Part shown: positions 1-7,153 of the stretch, piece after piece
Layout of the letters: each line of letters starts with the position of its first letter
Position numbering within the stretch: position 1 is the stretch's first letter
Assembly: GCA_913009765.1 (NCBI GenBank)
Contig: CAJVYT010000119.1
Coordinates: 1-11,233, forward strand
Origin: an uncultured candidate division Zixibacteria bacterium
GTDB lineage: Bacteria; Zixibacteria; MSB-5A5; GN15; FEB-12
DNA: 11,233 bases
Reading direction: 5' to 3'
The notes under the pieces: generated by a model
Database searches by the model: none
Seen by the model: only the letters and a program-made list of their open reading frames with translations
Told to the model about the DNA's origin: nothing
Program-made: the position numbers and the translations under genes

Positions 1-2
1 AA

Positions 3-893
3 CAGACTCTTGCCCAAAAAGCAGTAAACACCAAAGCGATAAAAAAACGAAAATTTAAAGTTATTGTTGATGCCGTCAATGGTGCAGGTTCTGAAGCTCT
101 CCCAAAACTATTAAAAAAACTTAATGTTGAAGTTATTGAAATAAATTGTAAAGGTGATGGTAATTTTGTGCATGAACCCGAACCGGTTGCCAAAAACCTA
201 ACACAGCTTTGCAAAGCAGTTAAAAAACATAAAGCAGATTTAGGTTTGGCATGCGACCCCGATGCCGACCGTTTGGCATTGGTTGACAACAACGGTATAG
301 CAATTGGTGAAGAACTCACTCTGACAATCGGAGTTATGGCGGTGCTTTTAAAAATGAAAGGCTCCACTGTAATCAATCTGTCGACTTCCAAAGTAACCGA
401 AGATATCGCTAAGTCGCTTGGCTCAAAAGTAATCTATGCAAAAGTAGGTGAAGCAAATGTTGTCGAGATGATGCAAAAGAAAAATGGTGTTATAGGCGGT
501 GAGGGCAACGGCGGAGTTATTTTTCCGTCTTTTCATGCCGGTAGAGATTCACTGATTGCGGCAGCCCTTACTTTAACTGTGTTAGCTGATAGAAAAACAA
601 CTCTTTCTGCTCTTGTTGAAACTTTTCCAAAGTATTATAATATAAAAGATAAAGCTCAGTTAAAAGACAAAGAGAAATTTCTGCTCAAACTCAAGCAATT
701 TGAAAAAGATTCTGTAGTTATTTTCGGAAAATCTAAAATTGACAGACGAGACGGGCTTCGGTTTGATTTTTCCGATGGATGGCTTCAATTAAGAACTTCA
801 AATACCGAGCCTATTTACCGTATAATTACAGAAACAAATTCACCAAAGTTAACAGCAAGTTTGACCGATAAAGTAAAAAAGTATTTTAAATAA
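3..893 (+). CDS. glmM: Phosphoglucosamine mutase (GlmM-like), 5'-truncated by the window edge
   Basis: Alpha-D-phosphohexomutase family enzyme, probably converting glucosamine-6-phosphate to glucosamine-1-phosphate in cytoplasmic UDP-GlcNAc synthesis. The reading frame is open from base 3, giving 296 residues of a protein usually about 450 long. The missing N-terminal third would carry the catalytic phosphoserine. Visible motifs, numbered from base 3, are a VDAVNGAG segment near residue 25, the metal-binding loop DPDADR at 85-90, the sugar-binding loop EGNGG at 167-171, and the phosphate-binding loop RTSNTEP at 264-270. The DPDADR and EGNGG forms resemble archaeal-type and Bacteroidetes GlmM more than the E. 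coli enzyme. An internal GTG at 168 is not the real start, because homology continues upstream of it. The stop lies 12 nt before glmS, so the two are probably one operon, which favours phosphoglucosamine over phosphomannose as substrate. A general phosphoglucomutase/phosphomannomutase remains possible. Confidence 0.88.
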   Translation, partial: QTLAQKAVNTKAIKKRKFKVIVDAVNGAGSEALPKLLKKLNVEVIEINCKGDGNFVHEPEPVAKNLTQLCKAVKKHKADLGLACDPDADRLALVDNNGIAIGEELTLTIGVMAVLLKMKGSTVINLSTSKVTEDIAKSLGSKVIYAKVGEANVVEMMQKKNGVIGGEGNGGVIFPSFHAGRDSLIAAALTLTVLADRKTTLSALVETFPKYYNIKDKAQLKDKEKFLLKLKQFEKDSVVIFGKSKIDRRDGLRFDFSDGWLQLRTSNTEPIYRIITETNSPKLTASLTDKVKKYFK

Positions 894-905
894 GGTATAT
901 ACATT

Positions 906-2732
906 ATGTGTGGAATAGTCGGATATGTTGGTCATAAACAGGCAAAACCGATTTTGCTTAAAGGTATCAAAAGGCTTGAATATCGCGGATATGACTCTGC
1001 CGGAATTGCTCTGCTTGCTGAAAACGGTCTGTATGTAACCAAAGCTGCAGGAAAAATTGTTGAACTTGAAAAACTTCTTATCAACAACAATACCGATAGT
1101 ACTCATGGTATAGCTCATACAAGATGGGCGACTCATGGTGAACCAAACAAATTAAATGCACATCCGCATACCGATACAACCGAAGATATTGCAATTGTAC
1201 ACAATGGTATTATTGAAAATTATAGAACACTAAAATCATTTTTGGTTGCCAAAGGATACCCAATAAAAACCGAAACCGATACTGAAGTTCTTGCTCAACT
1301 CATTCGTTTTAGTTATAAGGGAGACCTTACCGAAGCAGTCCGTGAAGCCTTGACACAAGTAGAGGGTACCTACGGGATAGCAGTTATTTCATCGGCACAT
1401 CCCAATGTAATTATCGCCGCCCGCATGGGATCGCCGCTTATTATTGGTGATGGTGATGGTGAGAATTTTGTTGCATCCGATGTCTCGGCTATTTTAGACT
1501 CTACTAACCGAGTAGTCTATCTTGATGATGGTGAAATTGCAACTGTCACACCCGAAGATTACAAAATTACCACAATTCAAAATGTTAAAATATCCCCGCA
1601 AATTAAAGAAATAGGCTGGTCGCTTGATGAAATTGAAAAAGGTGGTTTTGATCATTTTATGCTCAAAGAAATTTATGAACAGCCAACTACTTTACGCAAT
1701 GCTATTCGGGGGCGGTTAAATTATGAAGAGGGTATTCCTCGTTTAAATGGTTTTAATTTACAATATGAAGAACTTCGTGAAATTAAAAGAGTTCTTATAA
1801 CTGCGTGCGGAACCTCGTATTACGCAGGGCTTATTGGTGAATATCTCCTTGAAGAAATGGCACGTATTCCATGTGAAGTAGAATATGCATCCGAACTTCG
1901 TTATCGTTCTCCTGTTTTTGAAGAAAACTCTGTCTTACTCTCTATCAGTCAATCAGGTGAGACTGCTGATACTTTGGCAGCTATGAAAGAAGCACAAAAA
2001 CAGGGTGTTACTTCATTAGGGCTTGTGAATGTCGTCGGTTCTACTATTGCCAGAGAATCAGACGGTGGAGTGTATTTACATGCAGGACCGGAGATTGGAG
2101 TCGCATCTACAAAAGCATTTACCTCGCAAGTGATGGTTCTTTCTTTGGTGACTACTCTTTTAGGACGTATGCGTCAGATGTCGGTGCAAGCCGGTCAGGA
2201 AGTTATTGAATATATACAAAATATTCCAAATCAAGTAGAAACTATTTTAGGACATAATGAACAAATAAAAGAGATAGCCGCAGAATATTATAAAAAAGAT
2301 AATTTTTTGTACCTTGGTCGCGGTATCAATTTTCCGGTCGCTTTAGAGGGTGCCTTAAAGCTCAAAGAGATTTCATATATCCATGCCGAAGGATACCCGG
2401 CTGCTGAAATGAAACATGGTCCGATAGCTTTAATCGATGAAAATATGCCGGTTGTGGTTATTGCTTTAAAAGATCCTGTCTATGATAAAGTTATGTCAAA
2501 CATTGCCGAAGTTCGCTCCCGCAATGGAAATGTAATTGCGATTGCCACCGAAGGTGACACCGAAATTGCCGAAAAAGTCAATCACGTTATTTATATTCCA
2601 AAAACATACCGTTTACTGACTCCTCTGCTTTCTATTATACCACTGCAGTTGCTGGCATATCATATTGCGGTAATGCGAGGATGTCATGTTGACCAACCAC
2701 GCAACTTGGCAAAATCTGTCACAGTAGAATAA
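906..2732 (+). CDS. glmS: Glutamine--fructose-6-phosphate aminotransferase (isomerizing)
   Basis: Makes glucosamine-6-phosphate from fructose-6-phosphate and glutamine, the entry step of amino-sugar and peptidoglycan precursor synthesis. It has 608 residues, essentially the E. coli length. The start is fixed because Cys2 becomes the N-terminal nucleophile of the glutaminase domain (MCGIVGYVG). That domain covers about residues 2-240, with HTRWATHGEPN from residue 71 and HNGIIENY from 99. Two SIS sugar-isomerase domains follow. The first has CGTSYYAG from residue 301 and SISQSGET from 346; the second has the AEGYPAAEMKHGP segment. The conserved C-terminal tail LAKSVTVE, which carries the catalytic lysine, is intact. 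A weak AAGG overlaps the stop of the upstream mutase gene about 10 nt before the ATG, suggesting translational coupling. The 12-nt gap leaves no room for a glmS ribozyme. Two terminator-like hairpins lie downstream. Confidence 0.98.
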   Translation: MCGIVGYVGHKQAKPILLKGIKRLEYRGYDSAGIALLAENGLYVTKAAGKIVELEKLLINNNTDSTHGIAHTRWATHGEPNKLNAHPHTDTTEDIAIVHNGIIENYRTLKSFLVAKGYPIKTETDTEVLAQLIRFSYKGDLTEAVREALTQVEGTYGIAVISSAHPNVIIAARMGSPLIIGDGDGENFVASDVSAILDSTNRVVYLDDGEIATVTPEDYKITTIQNVKISPQIKEIGWSLDEIEKGGFDHFMLKEIYEQPTTLRNAIRGRLNYEEGIPRLNGFNLQYEELREIKRVLITACGTSYYAGLIGEYLLEEMARIPCEVEYASELRYRSPVFEENSVLLSISQSGETADTLAAMKEAQKQGVTSLGLVNVVGSTIARESDGGVYLHAGPEIGVASTKAFTSQVMVLSLVTTLLGRMRQMSVQAGQEVIEYIQNIPNQVETILGHNEQIKEIAAEYYKKDNFLYLGRGINFPVALEGALKLKEISYIHAEGYPAAEMKHGPIALIDENMPVVVIALKDPVYDKVMSNIAEVRSRNGNVIAIATEGDTEIAEKVNHVIYIPKTYRLLTPLLSIIPLQLLAYHIAVMRGCHVDQPRNLAKSVTVE

Positions 2733-2742
2733 AGAGAGTTTA

Positions 2743-2756
2743 TCCGTTTAGGCGGA
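2743..2756. repeat. Degenerate CCTAGG-type palindrome just after glmS
   Basis: TCCGTTTAGGCGGA is an imperfect 14-nt palindrome that would be perfect as TCCGCCTAGGCGGA. In RNA the two changed positions still pair as G-U wobbles. It shares the TAGGCG core with two perfect 14-nt palindromes in the 7.6-7.75 kb region, so it may be a decayed member of the same family. Confidence 0.4.
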
Positions 2757-2812
2757 GTCAAAGAGCTTCTAAATAGACATTCTCTTGACACGGTACAGTA
2801 TTAAAATAGTAG

Positions 2813-2844
2813 GTCAAGAGACCCCTGCGGTCTTGACTTTTTTT
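2813..2844 (+). terminator. Intrinsic terminator after glmS (GTAG hairpin 1)
   Basis: Left arm 2813-2823 and right arm 2829-2837 (GGTCTTGAC) form a 9-bp stem with a two-base bulge and a CCTGC loop, followed by seven T residues at 2838-2844. GTAG directly precedes the stem at 2809-2812. Position and T-tract fit termination of glmM-glmS transcription. A second sequence at 2781-2789 could pair with the left arm instead. Confidence 0.75.
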
Positions 2845-2874
2845 CTGCCCCTTGTCCCAGCTTTCAAATAGTAG

Positions 2875-2923
2875 GGCGGAACCCAACGAGCTTCAAAGCT
2901 CTTTAGCGGTTCCGCCATTTTTT
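2875..2923 (+). terminator. Second terminator-like hairpin (GTAG hairpin 2)
   Basis: A perfect 9-bp outer stem joins GGCGGAACC (2875-2883) to GGTTCCGCC (2908-2916). An inner stem GAGCT/AGCTC (2888-2892 with 2897-2901) sits inside it. Six T residues follow at 2918-2923. GTAG immediately precedes the stem at 2871-2874. It may be a backup terminator for glmS, and it is also the second of three similarly built units. Confidence 0.65.
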
Positions 2924-2933
2924 ATATAGAACA

Positions 2934-2990
2934 GTAGGTCGCGGTTCCGTTGGTTTGAAATCGTTAGATTTCAAAGTCGAGAAACCCGAC
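2934..2990. repeat. GTAG hairpin 3, REP-like unit
   Basis: GTAG at 2934-2937 is followed by a compound hairpin. The outer stem pairs 2938-2948 with 2981-2990, with one bulge and one mismatch. The inner stem is a perfect 9-bp TTTGAAATC/GATTTCAAA (2954-2962 with 2967-2975) with loop GTTA. There is no T-tract on either strand, so this unit does not look like a terminator. It shares GCGGTTCCG with hairpin 2 (2906-2914 and 2941-2949). Confidence 0.55.
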
Positions 2991-3018
2991 AAAATATAGC
3001 TGACTTGAATATATATCC

Positions 3019-4755
3019 CTACCAACTACCGCCTCCACCACCACCGCCGCCACCGCCGGAGAATCCACCTCCACCTCCCGATGTTCCCGAACTGCGAGGG
3101 GCTGAAAATGTTGCCGTCGATAGATGCGATGTTGTTGCCGTAATAGCCTGTGAGAATGCAACAGGATGAAAATACATCATCCCATGAGTACCAACATACC
3201 AATTTGGCAAATTCTGTTCAATACCTACAAATGCTTTTGCCCAACTGTCAACTACATCTAAGGCAATAGCGTAAGGGAGATATTTACTAAAAAGCTCTTT
3301 GTCCTGCATTCGTTCAAGTTTATCTTTTTCGGCTCGTTCCAAAAATTCCTGAAAACCGAGTACGTCTGAAAGAGCCAAGGCACCTTTTTTAGTTTTAGCG
3401 GGCATAGCTTTTGAAAAAAGGAAAAAAGGTAAAGCTGTGAGAATACTCGCTACAATTGGTTTAATTGGCGAATTTTGTGGAGCAGTCACTAGTAGTATAA
3501 CGACAGTAAAGACAAGAGTTACTACTCCATACCCAACATACCTACCGATTGTTGATTTAGGTGATGTTGTAAAATATTTATGCTCAACCAGTTGTCTAAA
3601 AATCGCTTTGGATAATTTTGGAAGATAGGTATAGAACTTATTTTTCAATTCAGAAATCATAACAACTGTTTTCCCATCCTGAAACAGACCAACCATCAGC
3701 CATCGTTCAAACTCTGTCAGTTCATCCAACTCCGCTTTGAGAGCAGTTAATTTGTAATCTTTATTTGTAAAAACGAGAATCTTTTCTTCGGTCTCTTCAA
3801 TTTTAATATACCCCTTGACCGCCAAGCCAATCATACTTGCTGATATATCTTTTGGGTCAAGAGTTTCGTCAATAAGTGTCCCTACTTCAGCAGGAGTAAG
3901 CTCTCTATCGCCAATTTTTGGAGGGCTGTATTGAACAGTGATAGCCCGACCGGTCTTAGGGTCTCGTCCTTTTTTTCTCCAATAAGAAATCATAAAAAGA
4001 AGTGAAAATATCGGAAGAACAAAACCCCAGTTCTCTTTAATATTAATCGACATGAGAAATTTGTCCATCTCAGACGGCTCGGCAACAATACCCTTATCAA
4101 ATGAATATGCGATTGTAAAGCCTTTGTATGAATCTAAACTTGTCGTAGTCTGAAACTTGCCACCATTTGAAGTTGGTTCAAAAATACATTCCGAACCGCT
4201 GGCACCATAACCTCCTGTGTAACAGGCATAGTCGTAATTCTGAATTTTGGTTGACGAGTTAAGTGTTACAGTTGCTGTTACATGTTCAATCTCGGCATCC
4301 CAGGAGTTTCCGGTCACATTCCAATAAAGTTCATCTTTATCATCGAAATACAGTAAACCATTTGTTACTTTGTACTTAATAACATAAGTCTGCTCACCGT
4401 CTACATATCTATCAGCACTACCGATACGGATATTCACGACATTTCCCATCTTACTGACTTTACTTCCAAGATGAGAACCATTACCATCGGTGACAGAAAG
4501 AACTTCAATAGGCATATATACAGCATTGCCCAACTCATCTTCATACCGATAGGGAATCTCACGATAGATGCCGTGTTTCTTCCTATGGAATTCAACGTCG
4601 ATAGTTTCTGTTACGGCGAAAGAACCGTCTTCATCAATGACAATACCGGCATCAAAATTTGTAATCGTAAAATTCTGAGCCGAACTTTCAGAAACGGTAA
4701 AGAGAAAGAGTAGAAGTATTGTGGAAATAAATATTTTTATCTGTTGTCTTTTCAT
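3019..4755 (-). CDS. DUF2207 membrane protein with Gly-rich C-terminus
   Basis: Predicted inner-membrane protein of the DUF2207 family, 578 residues; its biochemical function is unknown. Residues 1-26 are a signal peptide. Residues 27-240 form the extracytoplasmic DUF2207 domain, with family-like segments HGIYREIPYRY (61-71) and ELYWNVTGNSW (142-152). A membrane helix spans about 243-259 and is followed by KKGRDP. The soluble segment that follows (about 265-400) has a predicted winged-helix-like character. Two more helices lie at about 405-424 and 433-449. The C-terminus (560-578) is nearly pure glycine ending in SW, a common DUF2207 ending. The start is supported by a strong AGGGGGG ribosome-binding site overlapping the stop of lemA, 9 nt upstream, so translation is probably coupled. 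The pair reads convergently toward glmS. I see no intrinsic terminator with a T-tract on this strand. Confidence 0.9.
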   Translation of the reverse strand: MKRQQIKIFISTILLLFLFTVSESSAQNFTITNFDAGIVIDEDGSFAVTETIDVEFHRKKHGIYREIPYRYEDELGNAVYMPIEVLSVTDGNGSHLGSKVSKMGNVVNIRIGSADRYVDGEQTYVIKYKVTNGLLYFDDKDELYWNVTGNSWDAEIEHVTATVTLNSSTKIQNYDYACYTGGYGASGSECIFEPTSNGGKFQTTTSLDSYKGFTIAYSFDKGIVAEPSEMDKFLMSINIKENWGFVLPIFSLLFMISYWRKKGRDPKTGRAITVQYSPPKIGDRELTPAEVGTLIDETLDPKDISASMIGLAVKGYIKIEETEEKILVFTNKDYKLTALKAELDELTEFERWLMVGLFQDGKTVVMISELKNKFYTYLPKLSKAIFRQLVEHKYFTTSPKSTIGRYVGYGVVTLVFTVVILLVTAPQNSPIKPIVASILTALPFFLFSKAMPAKTKKGALALSDVLGFQEFLERAEKDKLERMQDKELFSKYLPYAIALDVVDSWAKAFVGIEQNLPNWYVGTHGMMYFHPVAFSQAITATTSHLSTATFSAPRSSGTSGGGGGFSGGGGGGGGGGSW

Positions 4756-4764
4756 GATGCCCCC

Positions 4765-5322
4765 CTATGAAAAGTCAGGCTTAATAGGTTTTCGTTCGTC
4801 CGGAGATTCGATTTCGAAAAATTCTTTTTTGACAAAATGAAACATCGATGCGACAATTGCTGAGGGAAATGTCTCTGTCTTAATATTATAATCTCTGACA
4901 ATCGCGTTATAATATCGACGAGCAGATTCTATATCGCCTTCAATATCCTTGAGCTGTCTTTGCAAATCCATAAAATTTGTGTTTGCTTTGAGGTCCGGGT
5001 ATGCCTCAGAAACAGCAAAAAGAGATTTCAAAGTTCCTGTCAGCATATTGTTGCCCGCTGCCATCTGTTCGGGAGTGCCGGCATTCATTGCTTGAGAGCG
5101 TGCTTGAGTTACTTTTTCAAACAAATCCTTTTCATGCGAGGCGTAGCCTTTGACGGTTTCAACTAAAGCGGGTATAAGGTTGTATCGCTTTTTGAGCTGC
5201 ACATCAATGTCCGACCATGACGACTCTGTTGAAGTGCGAAGCTTTACCAAGCTGTTATAAATCCCGATAGCAAAAATCGCAAATGCGACAATCAATCCTA
5301 TGAAAATTAAAAATGGCATCAT
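4765..5322 (-). CDS. lemA: LemA family protein
   Basis: A 185-residue LemA protein of normal family length. An N-terminal membrane helix (about 3-21) is followed by a mostly alpha-helical domain. Family signatures are visible: SLVKLRTSTESSWSDIDVQLKKRYNLIP in pieces from residue 24 to 51, YPDLKAN at 108-114, and the AR-YN segment at 134-139. LemA proteins are envelope-associated with no agreed biochemical role. They often neighbour DUF2207 or TPM-domain proteins, as here. The start at 5322 follows a good AAGGAG site with 6-nt spacing. Met-Met at the N-terminus leaves a one-codon ambiguity. It is the first gene of a two-gene unit, and its promoter must lie in the 216-bp divergent interval shared with the lipoprotein gene. 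TTGACT on this strand (5417-5412) is a possible -35 with only a poor -10. Confidence 0.95.
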   Translation of the reverse strand: MMPFLIFIGLIVAFAIFAIGIYNSLVKLRTSTESSWSDIDVQLKKRYNLIPALVETVKGYASHEKDLFEKVTQARSQAMNAGTPEQMAAGNNMLTGTLKSLFAVSEAYPDLKANTNFMDLQRQLKDIEGDIESARRYYNAIVRDYNIKTETFPSAIVASMFHFVKKEFFEIESPDERKPIKPDFS

Positions 5323-5437
5323 AATGAGCTCCTTTATATTGTAATTCGTTCTAATTCAATTTAAACTGTTTTTGTTCTTGATAGGGGTAACATGCGAATA
5401 AAGTTTTCACCAGTCAAGTTTTGATATTTGTAGGTTG

Positions 5438-5443
5438 TATAAT
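5438..5443 (+). promoter_or_regulatory. Perfect TATAAT -10-like box upstream of the lipoprotein gene
   Basis: TATAAT preceded by TG lies about 95 nt before the 5539 start. No good -35 sits at 16-18 nt; the nearest candidate, TTGATA at 5421-5426, is only 11 nt away. It is an alternative to the closer TTGACA element and would give a leader of about 90 nt. In AT-rich sequence this could be chance. Confidence 0.3.
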
Positions 5444-5504
5444 ATATACTATGGAAATGGGAGTTTATTCAAGGGAAAATTAATCTATATAAAACCATTT
5501 TAAT

Positions 5505-5533
5505 TTGACAAAATTATATTTAAATCGGTTATT
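5505..5533 (+). promoter_or_regulatory. Possible promoter abutting the lipoprotein start codon
   Basis: A perfect -35 TTGACA (5505-5510) is followed after 17 nt by a weak -10, GTTATT (5528-5533). Transcription would start within a base of the ATG at 5539, implying a leaderless or nearly leaderless mRNA. That agrees with the absence of a Shine-Dalgarno sequence before this gene. The poor -10 keeps confidence low. Confidence 0.35.
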
Positions 5534-5538
5534 GCAAT

Positions 5539-6567
5539 ATGAGCATAAGAACGAATTTAACAATTATTTTAATTTTTATTCTTACCACGTTAACAGGATG
5601 CGGTTCTTATTATTATACTACCCAAACACCTATGGAATTTTCAATAAATAAAGGCAGGATAGAAGTCAGTAGCGGTCTACTTGTTGATTATGGTGGGTTA
5701 TTTAATGACGATAGCTTTATAGATTATAATTCTCTCAATTTTACAGACTATGACTACTATGATTTTAACATAAAGTATATCATAGATAAAGAGATTCCTT
5801 ACTTTTATGAGTTGAAGATTGATTCGATAGCAGTTTATTTAAATAATTTTAGAGATACTGTTTTTGTAGATTGGAAAGATAACATTACTCATTCGTATAC
5901 TTATGGGCTTAATAAATATTTTCGGACAAGAATTGCACCTATCCCAATTCCTAAGGGAATTCAAAGAGATTATACCATTACATTTATAGTACAAATTTTT
6001 GAACCTGCTACAGGTGAATTGATAGAGAGTAGTAGAATTAGTTCAATTACATCAAAAGTGAAAAAGCACTATACAATAAACACACTTCCATGTTACACAC
6101 CTGACTATACAATGTACAAGGATGTTGCAACTCATTCAGGAAATTATAGGTTTCATCTTTCAAAGCTTTATTTTGATGAAAATAAACTAGAATATTTTCA
6201 GGAAATTATAGAAGATTCTTCATTTATATTTATGAATTTTGGATTATCATTTCAATCTTTGAGCTTAGATACATCTGATGTTGAAATTATTGTTGATTCA
6301 ATTTCTCTAATTCTTCATAACGATAATACTATCCCACTCAGATGGCTTGGGTTAGAAACTATAAAATCGTATGGACGTTTTTATACTCCTGTTTCAGCGT
6401 TGAAACTTCCAATATATCTAAATCCAAAAAGTAGAGTAAAACTTTACATGAATACTACCATTCAAAATAAGCTGACAAAACAGGTTCTTACTAAAGATTC
6501 ATTTTCAATACAATTAAAACCACATGCAAGATATTATGAATTCGATAAGGTGAAGCAAGTTCATTGA
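5539..6567 (+). CDS. Lipoprotein of unknown function with a probable internal duplication
   Basis: I do not recognise the family. The protein has 342 residues. Residues 1-20 are a lipoprotein signal peptide with lipobox LTGC and Cys21 as the lipidated residue, so it should be anchored in an envelope membrane. The rest is beta-rich, very rich in Tyr, Ile, Ser and Asp, with no obvious catalytic motif. Residues 88-178 and 246-333 can be aligned by eye. Both contain a (K/V)DSI-hydrophobic strand, a Trp about 12-16 residues later, a Pro-rich strand (IPIPKG versus LPIYLNPKS), a long beta hairpin and a closing H/RxxY. This suggests two tandem beta domains. The gene is visibly more AT-rich than its neighbours, hinting at transfer or weak constraint. 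There is no Shine-Dalgarno, but the start is supported by the signal peptide. It is transcribed divergently from lemA, so any role in the same envelope process is only a guess. Confidence 0.85.
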   Translation: MSIRTNLTIILIFILTTLTGCGSYYYTTQTPMEFSINKGRIEVSSGLLVDYGGLFNDDSFIDYNSLNFTDYDYYDFNIKYIIDKEIPYFYELKIDSIAVYLNNFRDTVFVDWKDNITHSYTYGLNKYFRTRIAPIPIPKGIQRDYTITFIVQIFEPATGELIESSRISSITSKVKKHYTINTLPCYTPDYTMYKDVATHSGNYRFHLSKLYFDENKLEYFQEIIEDSSFIFMNFGLSFQSLSLDTSDVEIIVDSISLILHNDNTIPLRWLGLETIKSYGRFYTPVSALKLPIYLNPKSRVKLYMNTTIQNKLTKQVLTKDSFSIQLKPHARYYEFDKVKQVH

Positions 6568-6573
6568 GAAATT

Positions 6574-6605
6574 AAAAAAGGTCAGGGCTCAAAGAGACCT
6601 GACCT
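6574..6605 (-). terminator. Intrinsic terminator for the minus strand, behind the lipoprotein gene
   Basis: Perfect 8-bp arms AGGTCAGG (6579-6586) and CCTGACCT (6598-6605) enclose an inner CTC/GAG pairing. Six A residues at 6574-6579 become a T-tract on the minus strand, so the structure best terminates leftward transcription from the enoyl-CoA hydratase remnant. Read rightward it is a stem without a T-tract. Confidence 0.65.
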
Positions 6606-6614
6606 ATAATAATC

Positions 6615-6643
6615 TGGATTCCCAATCAAGTTGGGAATGACAT
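6615..6643 (+). repeat. 29-bp hairpin repeat, copy 1
   Basis: The core ATTCCCAA (6618-6625), loop TCAAG, TTGGGAAT (6631-6638) is followed by GACAT. A second copy in the same orientation at 7300-7328 differs by one base. Short GGATTCCC...GGGAATGAC hairpins of this style are familiar as dispersed repeats in many draft genomes. Confidence 0.75.
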
Positions 6644-6649
6644 TATAAA

Positions 6650-6674
6650 CACCCTTCGACAAGCTCAGGGTGAC
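6650..6674 (+). repeat. Short hairpin repeat (CACCCT...AGGGTG)
   Basis: Arms CACCCT (6650-6655) and AGGGTG (6667-6672) enclose TTCGACAAGCTC. This wording recalls a common dispersed intergenic element in bacterial genomes. It occurs once here, between the 29-bp repeat and the stop codon of the hydratase remnant. Confidence 0.5.
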
Positions 6675-6681
6675 AATTTAA

Positions 6682-7023
6682 TCAATGACCAGTGAATTTG
6701 GCTGGGCGTTTTTCTAAAAATGCTTCCATACCTTCATTTTTATCACCAGTACCACAACACTGAGCGAAGTTCGCTTTTTCCAAATCACAACCAGCGGTCA
6801 AGGTTCCATCAAGACCACGGTTGATTGATTCTTTACAAAGAGCAACTGCAATAGGTGCTTTCGAACAAATTTTCTGTGCCATTTTGATAGCAGAGTCCAT
6901 CAGTTCATCATGGGGATACACTTCATCAACTAAGCCAATCCGATGTGCTTCGGTGACATCGATAATGTCACCAGTAAATATTAACTGCATCGCTTTACCA
7001 CGACCGACCAAACGAGGCAGACG
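6682..7023 (-). pseudogene. Enoyl-CoA hydratase/crotonase family, 3' remnant only
   Basis: This is the C-terminal part of an enoyl-CoA hydratase, the beta-oxidation enzyme hydrating trans-2-enoyl-CoA. Homology begins at RLPRLVGRGKAM (codons from 7023 downward), a block that in intact proteins follows GGTQ. It continues through FTGDIIDVTEAHRIGLVDEVYP to the usual ending EKRPAKFTGH. About 113 of roughly 260 residues remain. Both catalytic glutamates and the oxyanion-hole segment lie upstream of this block in the family, so the product cannot be active. Upstream on this strand the homology stops inside a palindrome at 7016-7035, and I find no further hydratase sequence between there and 7976. 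The 3' end and its terminator are intact, and there is no in-frame stop in the remnant, so the loss may be recent. A misassembled join at the palindrome is the alternative. Confidence 0.85.
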
Positions 7024-7035
7024 TCCTCGTCTGCC
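7016..7035. repeat. 20-nt palindrome at the pseudogene break
   Basis: GGCAGACG (7016-7023), loop TCCT, CGTCTGCC (7028-7035), then TTTATC. The left arm is also the native hydratase codons for Arg-Leu-Pro on the minus strand. The truncation point and the hairpin therefore coincide. Confidence 0.7.
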
Positions 7036-7153
7036 TTTATCTTACAAAATCTCTACACATTCTTATCATTTTCACATCACACCGCATACTATGAATAACT
7101 TATTAAATGTTGAGAACATTCTATGCACAAAAACACTACAATAAATAATACCC

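Noticed and set aside
894..905. Possible glmS ribozyme upstream of glmS
   Set aside because: Only 12 nt separate the mutase stop from the glmS start, and the preceding sequence is coding. There is no space for the ribozyme.
2785..2807. TTGACA followed by a TAAAAT-like box downstream of glmS
   Set aside because: The spacing is about 11 nt, too short for a promoter, and no rightward gene follows until 5539. The TTGACA is part of a sequence complementary to the terminator arm.
3019..3090. Simple repeat of CC(A/G) triplets on the plus strand, possible microsatellite
   Set aside because: It is the reverse complement of the glycine codons of the DUF2207 C-terminus, a normal feature of that family.
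5451..5483. Ten-codon frame (MEMGVYSREN) before the lipoprotein gene, possibly a leader peptide
   Set aside because: It has no ribosome-binding site, no run of regulatory codons and no attenuator hairpin after it. A frame this short is expected by chance.
6821..7144. Plus-strand open frame of 107 codons over the hydratase remnant
   Set aside because: It is antisense to a region with clear hydratase homology, has no family signature, and its end runs through AT-rich spacer.
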